From: Sycon ciliatum
Lineage: Eukaryota > Porifera > Calcarea > Leucosolenida > Sycettidae
Reading direction: 5' to 3'
DNA: 64,000 nucleotides
Assembly (NCBI RefSeq): GCF_964019385.1
Contig: NC_088643.1
Span: forward strand, 81,454,699-81,518,698
Shown here: positions 51,501-62,900 of the stretch, piece by piece
Numbering within the stretch: the first letter of the stretch is position 1
Layout of the letters: each line of letters begins with the position of its first letter
Made by a program: the position numbers and the translations under genes
Notes under the pieces: generated by a model
The model's database searches: none
The model's input: the letters and a program-made list of their open reading frames with translations, nothing else
Told to the model about the DNA's origin: nothing

Positions 51501-53854
51501 GCGGAAACGCGAAGAGACAGATAGTGGTGATGCCACGAAGAGGCAAGATGACGGGACATTGGAGGAGACAACACCCAATGGAGCTAGGAATCGCACTTCG
51601 TCAATCAAGCAACATCTGTCAGCCCGTACCAATTATCGTGAGTTGTACAGTGATAATGTTTTCTCAATATTGTCACGTGGTAGATGTGCGTTACATTTGG
51701 CTGTGTTAGAAGCTTTGTATATCCGTAAGTTAGATCCTGAACTTTGCGTACAGAAAGAAAATGTGTTGTCGCTACAATTGTTTGGTGTTACTCCTCGTCG
51801 AGGTGGTAACAATGTAACTTAATTTGCTCACTATGTTGTTGTCACTATTATTATTATTTTCCTTCGAGTTTTGTGTCGTGCTAAACTTGATAATTTTCCA
51901 CGTTGTCACGAGTGTTGTTATCTAATTATCTTTACGCTATATAAGTTTTAGTCTTTCCAGCTTGAGCCATTCCCTGTATAATCCTTGATGAGAAGGGACC
52001 GAAAACGTTCGGATACTTATGACAAGTGCCTTATTATGACTGGATGTGTGTTTGCGTGGATATTTGCGACCCATAACTTACCTTCGTTTTAAAGTATTAT
52101 CCGCCTCCGACCTCTTTTAAAAAATTATTATTATTATTATTATTATTATGTACAGGTGTTGTGGCGAGCTCAAAGCCGATCAGTTAAATACTGCACTCAT
52201 GTGGAAATTCCAAATTTTAAAAAGTGTTCTTAAATCTGATAATTCTAGCCTGGACTGTTCTTAAATTTTGCCGGTTTTCCAGCCTGGGTGTTCTTCGGCG
52301 CCCGATCTTACTGTAGGGGTACCACTGGGGTCAGGACTGACTGAGCTCAGGGCCGATTGAGCAGTACAAGGACTATGATATGGGTCATAATACAGCGACT
52401 ACTGCCGTGTTTTCCTGCCTTGCATATGATCGATCATTATTATTATTATTCCCGTAGCTATGCAGAAGACGTTACTTCAGTAACGTCTGGCGCCAGCCAG
52501 GGTCCACACAGCTTTAATTTGGTGTTTGTTTGTTTGTTTGTTTGTTTGTTTGTTTGTTTGTTTGTTTGTTTGTTTGTGTCACGGCTGGAGCTATCCCGTA
52601 TCTGTCCCGTATCTGTCCCGTATCTGTGACTACAAAGGCTCTACAGGATTGTATATAACAGCTGTCCACAATCTTTGCGGGCCCCTGTATCTGTCCCGTA
52701 CAGTTACAATATTCGTCGTATTATGTATACGACTCCCTGATGTAGAGGGAAATTTGGAAAGAAAAAGGGAGACGAGGAGGAAATTAAATTAGAATACACG
52801 CCGAATAGGTGATAGGATGCGTCAGCATAAACATGCTTTGGAAGAGAGATCCCGTCGTCTCCAAAATAAGCGTGAACGAGCGATTCAGCGCCGGTCACAG
52901 GAAACGTCGGAAGAGAGATCCCGTCGACTCCAGAACGCCCGTGATCGGCAGAGTCCGCCGGTTCCAGGCAACGTCAGGACAGACATCCCGTTGAGTCCAG
53001 AACGCCCGTGATCGGCAGAGTCTAAGCCGGTCCCAGGAAACGTCAGGACAGACATCCCGTCGAGTCCAGAACGCCCGTGATCGGCAGAGTCTAAGCCGGC
53101 CCCAGTAAACGTCAGGACAGACATCCCGTCGACACGCAGAAAAACTAAATCTGCAGACTCTTTTGCCGTCTGACAGGATACGTATTTTAGGAGACTGCTA
53201 ATTTATGTAATGTGCTCCACAGGCAACCATGCATTAGGTAGGCGTCGTCATTGGCTCAACAGGTCAATGTACTTGTATTCCTACAAAAAGGCCAGAAAAT
53301 CCGATTACTGTATTAAAATCAACTAATTTTCGCTGGCGATTTAATTTCGCTGATTTCGCCGCTTGGTAATAACCGGCCAAAGTAAATCGCGGGCCAAAGT
53401 TTGTCATAGGCAAATGATGCATGATTGAGCAATGGATGCATGTGAGAGCAAAAATACCGATCGATTTCAAACTTGACGTGAAATTGCGCGTCACGTCGGA
53501 AATAACGTGCATCTTAACCTCTTTAATAGAGAGGTTTCTATTTCTCATCGGCCAAAATTTGCTGATTTACAGTATAAGGAGATAAAAAGAAAAGAAGAAG
53601 CAAATCAAAAGTAGATGATTATTAGAGAAATAACAATCCGCAATAAATTCTGCAAATACTTTTGCCTCAGTTCTTATAACATGTACGATGAGCTAGGCAA
53701 AAAAGCATAAAAGCATAGCGTAGGGCCCTGAGCTTCCAAGCTCTCTCGTCTGTACTCCTGCATAGCGGATTTGCTCTCGGCTGAGCTCAGTACCATGGTG
53801 CTTATCCCCTGCCTCTGACTTGTGTATATGCATGTGTGTGTGTGTATGTATGTG

Positions 53855-53912
<58 letters not shown>

Positions 53913-56900
53913 GACCTGTAGGAATTGCGACTCAAAGATGATCGCTATGTGAAGGATCTGAAGAAGCAGGTACAGCTGCAGTACTAGAGTAGAGTGTAAC
54001 AGTGCATCGTGTGCTATGGTAGATACTACCTGGCTTTGGATCATTCAGAGCAGCAGCTGACTGACAGAGACTCACCTGATTCACATTATTGTATTCACTA
54101 GCACCACTATTGGCACAGTGACAAACATATCTTCGTGGAGAGCATGGTCCTTCCTTCGTTGTGCAGCCTGACACCGACCACAGCGTATTTCGCAGTACTT
54201 ACGATCACATGCGCCTATATGTAGGATGTTGATGATTGGTATTCATACCATGTGTATCATGTCACAAATGCAAAATGGCATGATGGGGAGAACATGTTAC
54301 AGTTATGTGTATTGTGTGTGAGACAAACTGTGATCCGCTGCATGTTCAAAGTCAGTGCTATCATAGTTGTTCGGCATGCTGTTGGCCCTTATACAATCAA
54401 TGGTAAAGGCTGCTCAATTGGTCAGTGTGGAACAAATTGCCTTTGCACCTTTTGCAAGCCATACTAACCGTTATCATTAGCATGACTTCCATACAGCAAC
54501 TCAGTGACCTTGAGCCCGGTTGAGGCTGCGAATACCTACTATCTACAGTCAGACCTCGCTTATCCAGTCCTCTTTTATCAAGATCCCTTTTACCCGGATC
54601 CCTCACCATCTGGAAGAAAATGGCTGGTTACAGATTTACAGCATACGTGATGCATCCAACATAACCGGTGTTCGGTTATCCGGTTCCCTCGCTAATCCAA
54701 TAATAGCCTTTATTTCCAGTCATGGATGCGGGCACTTGTACGTTGTAATGCTGCAGGGTGATGATGTCGCTGGGTATGTACATTTCTATGTTGAATGCTG
54801 TTGAATGCTGTTGAATGCAGGGTGATGATGTTGATATGATCCTGGAGCGAATGGAACAGCAAGTACACACCTGGACAGATAGCTATCTAGAAGAACTTGC
54901 ACAGATTGAGGTTAGTTACACCCAAATAACGATTAGCATTCATTACACGTTGCGGTTGTACATGTTCTCCTAGTACAGTGCCGAACCCGTGAGTCAGGTT
55001 CGCGCCCTGCACCAATTCACATCCCAGTATTCGTAGGTCTAGGGCAGCACAGCGTCTGGTGTGGCATTAACTCACATGATCGGATTTCATTGGGCACAAC
55101 TGTACGTGAACTGCAGTACCAGACACTTGACTAGCAGCTCCGAGCCGCTACTGGTCAATACAATGATTGATGACTACATGTACTTGTAGTGTTATAGTCC
55201 TATCACTCAGCTCAATGTGCTACGTTACACATCAGCATACATGTAGGTGGATGCTTATTATACCATATTCATTATTTGCCTGCCAATCGTATCTTTGATT
55301 GTATAGCATGCCTATGTTTGGTATCATGTATGACATGTTTGTCCTCGTAGGTTGCGTTCGAGAGTGAACGAGGTGCCCTGGTTCAGGAGCAGAGAGAAGA
55401 GTGGGAGGAAGCCCTGAAGAAGAGGCGTGCCATGGAGGTAAGCATGTGTGTGTGCACGTATGTGCGCGGGCGTGGGTGCGCGCGCACGCGCGTGTGTGTG
55501 TGTGTGTGTTTGGGTGCAGGCGTGGTTGCGTGTGAATTTTGAAGCCAAGTATTGCTGTCAAATCATTACTGTAAGACAAGTCTTGAGATTCCTAGGGACG
55601 AATGGCCCTGCACTCATTCTGCATAGGGACAAATGGCCCTGCACTCATCACTGATCAAGTTCTGCATAGGGACAAATGGCCCTGCACTCATTCTGCATAG
55701 GGACAAATGGCCCTGCACTCATCATCAAGTTCTGCATAGGGACTAATGGCCCTGCACTCATTCTGCATCAGCATGATTGTTACATGTGATTTTTCTAATT
55801 CCTCTTGTCATCTATCACACATACATGTGTGCTCAGCTGGAGAACTTAAAGGTGCAGCAGAAACGCATACAGGACAACCAACAGATGCTGCACGACATTC
55901 GCAATCACGATGGCGAGGAGATGGCGCAGCTGAGAAATCGTCTGGAGAATGAGATACAGGTATGTAGCAACCTTGGGATAGCTATCTTTTGGCATTCGGA
56001 CACTGCTTGATTCAGTGGGAAATAGTCTGGACCAGATCAGCTACTGCATTCACATTTTGATGAGTTGCCGAAATGCGCAGAAGACAATTATTTTGTTTAT
56101 CTGTACAATCATCTTGTACACGTATGTACCCAGTGATAGTGATGTGCTATGTTATACAGTAAACCTGTATTAGAGGCCAGTAACCTGTATTAGAGGCCAG
56201 TAACCTGTATTAGAGGCCAGTAACCTGTATAGGGCTTGAAAGTGCTACGTCACAGCATAGCAACAATTTCAAAAATTGGATCCACTTGGATCCAGTTTTT
56301 GTATGGATCCAAGCACATTTCAAGCGGTCTTACCCACAGCATGGTGATGTAGCCAGTGAAACTGACTGATTTGGCTACTGGGGGCGGGGTTACAACTGGT
56401 GGCGAAATAAAAGTCACACCTGCATGCGACATGAGTGGGTTGCTATGCACCCACATACTTAGGCAATAGCAAAGTCACACCTTAGTGGATCCAAAAATAG
56501 AAATCTGATGTCAACTTACTACTCCCTGGCCGTTTTGACGTCATCACTTTCAAGCCCTATTAGAGCGGGCCAGTAACCTGTATTAGAGACCAGTACACCT
56601 ATATTAGAGATTGACTAACCTAAGACCGGCCACCGTAAATCGCACTGGCGACTATTCCTAGACTCCTGAGTCACGTACAGTAAGGAACGGCTTACGTGCA
56701 CCACATGACGACAGCGTTGCTAAGCCGTACAGAGCTTCCTGTGCACGGTGCGCCAGTGACTGTTGATTTTACCGGTTCATCCCCTGCAGGTTCTCCAGCA
56801 GCAGATGGAAGCCACCAAGGCCAGCTATCAGCTGAACACGGAGAAGCTCGAGTACAACTACCATGTGCTGAAGAAGCGAGACGAAGAGAACACCGCCATG

Positions 56901-59900
56901 CGTAATGCACAGAAGAGACAGCTGAGCTCGTAAGTGTTCCGCTCTCAGCAACACACTCCATGCATGGTATAGCATATTGTTTACACACTCCATGCATGGT
57001 ATAGCACGGTATTGTCTTTATCATCAGCTTGATACTGATGGTATAGCACAATAACAGTTTTAAAGTTACACTGAGCTTGTCCCAAATTTGACTTTTAGCC
57101 CTAGAAAGTACTTCAAAATAGACTGCCTGCCAATCTCATCTATGGCTGATGTATTCAGGCGCGCTTCCTGATCCCATTCCCTGTCTATTTATTGAAGTTA
57201 TTTTAGTGGCAAGCCATCCCGCCATTTTAGTAGTGGCAAGCCATCCCGCCATTTTAGTAGTGGCAAGCCATCCCGCCATTTTGCATGTGACCTGCATATA
57301 ACTGCTGCATACATGGTGTTTTGTGTTTGGGACACAGGCTAAATGATCAGTACATGAACCTGCGTAAGAAGTTGGAGAAGGCCAAGCAGCAGTCAGCAAC
57401 GGCCACACAGCAGCTCTCCGATGACTATCGCCGCATCACGGAGCAGTTTCGCGATCTGGAAGCCAAAGCCAAGTAAGCGGTGGATAGGAAACAATGGCTA
57501 AGCTGCATGCTCTGTTGGGTTTGGTTTCTCAAAGTATAGTGTGTGCTTCAATGAAATCTGATCGGGTTAGCCCGGTACGTGCCCGGCTCCATGCAGCCCT
57601 AGACCTGCAAGAACTGGGATGTGAATTGGTGTCACGGGGCGCATACTTGGCTCTCACGATCGGATTTTACAATTGAGCAGCACTGTATTCTTGAACATAC
57701 ATGAACCAAGCGCGCCCCTTTGGTGTTCTTCCAGGACCTGAACGGAATCCAACTGAGGTGTTTTCTGATGTGAAATCACCAACATTGCTGTTGTAGAGCC
57801 ACGTGGTTGGCTCTGTGGCAATGCGATTCATGGCTGTTTTAGCATATCAGTGAGTTGTGCAAGTGATGCCAGGCCCATGGTGACTACCGTAAAGTACCGT
57901 TGATCCCCCCCCCCCTCCCCTCCCCCCCCCTCCCCCCGACGCCATATCGCTTCCCAGCTGGGTTTTTGGCAGGGAGCAGGAGATCAAGGCTGTCAAGTGC
58001 AGTACGATGTACAACAACGTGGAGGATCAGACTCGATGTGCTGGATTGTGCACATTTTCATCCTGGATTGGCATGTTTTGTGTACAGCAGTGCATGCGTC
58101 GGTTCAACATCATATTTCGTTGTATACGCCGAAGTCGCTTGACAGGTAGAAAATCGACAGGGGGCGAGAAGTAGAGAGGGGGCGGATCAACGGTACTTTA
58201 CGGGATTTTATGAGTTCATAGGCTATGTATGACTGTATATGTGCTCTGTGCATGTCCCGGTGATGTCATTAAATAATGACACTGTACCAATGATGTCATA
58301 ATTCCCATAAATATGACTGTGCTTATGTTATCAGGCACTTTTCAGAAGTGGACAAGTCACGTTATAGTGGCATCTGGAAGATGAACGAGGAGATAGCCCG
58401 AGGAAAGGTTGAGAGGCAACTGGCGATCGATAGGGTACTCCAGGAGCAGCAGCTTGGTGCGACATGGCAAGCTCCACCGGAGTAAGTTTAATGTGCATTG
58501 GTCAGCTCCTCTGATCGGTCTAGTCACACTATCTATAGCGGTTTATGGTGTATTGGCTTCCAGTGCTAGGTTTCAGACATAACACCCCCCCCCCCCCTTA
58601 GTAGGCCTTACCTTGGCATTGCAGCATTCCAGGTGCTTGGTCATGTGTATACCGATGTGATGGTGAAGGATTGTATTTCACAAGCATCTATCTAGTGTAC
58701 ACTGTATGCTATTCTATGTTGTTTTGGCTAAGGATTCCCACACCGACTCTACTCGACGATGGGCGTATTGTGAGGGCGGGAATGCGCACAGCACATGACC
58801 TTGTCAAGTCCATCATAACCCCAACAGGTAACGTGAGCCCCCAATGTTACAGTATGTATGTTGTCTTTTTCTGTGAGGCTCACACTGTGCTCACACTGTG
58901 CTCACACTGTGCTCACACTGTGCTCACACTGTGCTCACACTGTGACTTCGCAATCTACTACAGTGCTGTCAGCACAGAGACAACCCCTCACTGCACCATA
59001 ACCCCTCACTGCACCATATTCCGAATTTCTTCATCACCCTGCACACTCATGTTCTCTCCACCCATAACTGCCAACAATCTTGACAAAGGATCCTGTTTAA
59101 CGTCCCCAAGTTTTCTATGTCGCTCTGTTTTCAGCCTCAATGGTGTCCTTGGCGGCTAGTGAGCAAGCAGCAGGTCAGTTTGGTCGACCTGCAAAGCAGT
59201 CAACTGGTGCAGGACCACAGGGGAAACCGTTGGTAAAGGGGAACTCAGAAGACGTATTTGGTTCGACTATTGATGTAGCGACAACGGCCACCGGTGTCGG
59301 TGAGGAAGTAACCACGCTGCCTTCGTCACAGGCGCCACAGCAGATGTCGCAGGTGCAGCAACAGCAGCACCTGCAGCAGCAGCTGCAGCAGCGGTCACTT
59401 GGGCAGGCAGCCTTCGAAGCGGCAAGCGGCAGTGAGGATCCTCGCGATGCCCAGCTGCAGCGTATTCCCGAGCAGGTGATACGGGACGTACTGGAGATGC
59501 TTGTGGAGGAAGTGGTAAGTTTACAACAATGTATGCCGGCAGTGCTTTGTTGCTGACTGGTCGACACTGCTATTGTATGAGGAGTGGGTCAGGCCACGTA
59601 CATGTAGTTGGCAGTGTTTCAAGGTTCCTGGAAGCCCCTGGACAAGGGCGTAACACAGGTGCCAAGACACATTGCTGAACTATGCTGGAGTAGCTTGAGA
59701 GAGTATGACCTGTCCGCAAGCGAAACGTGTTGCTCACACGTTCCCGGTCGGATGGCTCATGCTATGAGTATACGCCGCATGCACATTGTCCCTAGTGCAC
59801 TGCCTAAGTGGACCCCCTCCCCCCTCCACCCCTCCACCTTCTATAGCTCTGGAACACACATACTCTCTGCTTAATAATACTATTATTTCTTTCTTCTACA

Positions 59901-62900
59901 GGACTATCTGATGGAGCCGAAAATCCTTCAGATGGTAACGACATTGGAGGCTGATGAGCAACTACTGATGAAGGTCGACTCTTTATTCAAGGTACAGCCC
60001 CCCCCCCCCCCCACACACACACCTGTGCTCAGAATTTGCATTGAAAGGCACATGGCCTGTGTTGCAGACATCTGGTGCAGCCAAGTGCAGCACCATGACA
60101 GCGGTGTATTAACTTGTTTTACAGCTTTGGCTGGATGATGGGTTCTCGAGAAGTCTTTGGTTCTCGCAATATTTGCCTTCAATCATACTCACGGCGGTCG
60201 ACAGAGCAACGATCAGTCGTTGTTTGGCACATACTGGATACCATTGCAGTTTAGCTGTGGATGCTGTTGTAAGCATTAGCATGCAAAAAGCCGTTTGAAT
60301 TCTCTGCTTTGCACTGTCTACAGGCATTGTTCATAGAACATGAAGACGATGTACGTAAGCTAGTGAGCTACTTCATCGAGGAAACATCACCATCCCCGGG
60401 TCCAATGCTCGGTTTTCCGGACGCGGAAACTAGCTCAGCCACCGCCGGCATTGGCAAGCAGTCACGCACTTCGCAGGAATCTCGCTATGCGCAATCCGAC
60501 ATGGCGAGCGATGCGCTCATGCGGGGCACTCGTCGTTTGAGCAGCAGGGGCTCTGGGCTGCCTAGCAGTGGCGACGGCACTACGTCACCGTCGGTGGCAG
60601 AGTCAAGACCTGCATCTGAGCAATCGCCGGGTAAGCTGTTTAGGTTGAAGGCAGATAAGCAATCCACACGCAGTTGGTTATCATTGATTGTAGGAGGCTT
60701 ACCTCGCCTTCCTTTGCCAGATTACTAACCCAATGTACTGCTCAGATGGTGCAACCCATACCGTGGCACAATGGATCGTGCAGTGTAGTACGATGGATTG
60801 TACCGGTGAACAAGTTACGATCATTACTCTTACTTTGACTGGGCAGGCCGCCACTAGACCCACACAGCACATAGCCTGACCCACACAGCTCATAGCCTGA
60901 CCCGGAGAAGTGCATGCGTACTCCACGTTTACGTTTCCGCCTACATCAGTGACGGTACATGTAAGCTTTCTTGAACTCATATCTTCATTGGCTACTGCTG
61001 CTGCTGCGTGTACTGTTTTCTTGTTTCCTCGGTCCCGGGGTCCCTGGCACTATGACAGTGTCGTATGCCGTAGTGGATATCGACAAGGTGCAGGGCAGGT
61101 TGAATCGATTTGTCAAGGATCACAACACGGCAATGCCAGCGGAGAGGTGAGTGTTAGCTCAGTGATGCCAGTCAGCATGCCACACAAACATACATACAAT
61201 GACCAGAAACGACACCGACTGAAATACTGCACTCTGACTGTAGTAGCCCTTGCGCCATGCAGCTCTCCTGCCTGTTCGGATTGGCTGGCGCCAGAGAGTC
61301 ATGCCTAAATCACAACCACTTTGAACGCGACGATTGTATGTATGATTGATTGCAAATGCTATACTGATACTTAAAAAGTTGTTTCTTCGTTTATCTAGCT
61401 CACTGTGATCTTCCTCTTTGACTCATTAAAAGTTCATAACATTGCAGGCTGTTTTAAATTTAACTGGGTAAGGGAAGGACAAGGGAGTGTTTTCCAAGTT
61501 TTCATTGTATTTTTGGTCACACAGATTGGTGTGGAACTGATATGGATCGCAGCATTCTATTGAAGTAAGGCATAGCGGTTGATAGCTTGGAGCTGGGCAG
61601 ACATTAATATTCTTTGTTGTGTGCTTGTCCACAGGTCTTTCTGGAGCACATCCAAGCTGGCATCGAAGGCTACCGTACGGTGAGTGTGTGAGCAAAGCAA
61701 TGCGGCCAGCAGGTGTGGTCGTGCACCGTGGCATCGGCCTACATGTATACATACAATGATAGGTCACGGCTTGCCGCTGAGTGAGCAATGGGCATACTGA
61801 GTGAGCAATGGGCATACTGAGTGAGCAATGGGCATACTGAGTGAGCAATGGGCATACTGAGTGAGCAATGGGCATACTGAGTGAGCAATGGGCATACTGA
61901 GTGAGCAATGGGCATACTGAGTGAGCAATGGGCATACTGAGTGAGCAATGGGCATACTGAGTGAGCAATGGGCATACTGAGTGAGCAATGGGCATACTGA
62001 GTGAGCAATGGGCATACTGAGTGAGCAATGGGCATACTGAGTGAGCAATGGGCATACTGAGTGAGCAATGGGCATACTGAGTGAGCAATGGGCATACTGA
62101 GTGAGCAATGGGCATACTGAGTGAGCAATGGGCATACTGAGTGAGCAATGGGCATACTGAATGGGCATACTGAGTGAGCAATGGGCATACTGAGTGAGCA
62201 ATGGGCATACTGAGTGAGCAATGGGCATGCTGAGTGAGCAATGGGCATGCTGAGTGAGCAATGGGCATACTGAGTGAGCAATGGGCATATTTGCACATTC
62301 AACGTCGGCAAAGCAGTGCTGGCATGTCTGTGTTCATGTAGCGAAGTTTGAATTTCACGTATACCAGTATAACTACTTTTACATGTACATGTACTTCGAA
62401 GTACCTATTTTCACATATCCAAACATCTTATTGCATGGCTCAGGGGGAGGGTTAATCAGGGGACTAACGTTCTGCCTTGTAGTGATCCACCCTGGTAGGA
62501 AGAAGCAATATTTACGATGATGTCCCACCTCAAGCTGAATACATGCAACTATTCTAGCAAAGAGTAGAGTCTAGTTTGTCCTCATGCTTTATGATCTTGA
62601 CCATGATTCCACTGTTATCAGAGTACTAGTATAGATAGATTTTTGAAGTGTACAATACCCAAGTGTACATGCCGAAGAAGCACAGGGCAGGGAAGCACAG
62701 TGCCGGGAAGCAGTCCCATGCACTACATGTATCCTGGACTAGTGAAATGTATCCAACGATTTGCTCCCGACTGTTTGCTACAGTGGACGTGGCTTAGCAG
62801 AGAACTGAGTGATTTAACACCACGCACTCATGCATGTAATGCGATCTCATATCTCTGGACCTCTCTCTACACAGCGTCGATGAAGAGTTCTGGAAGAAGC

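Noticed and set aside
61426-62311. 290-residue repetitive minus-strand frame
   Set aside because: Produced by the 20-bp minisatellite and open in all three phases.
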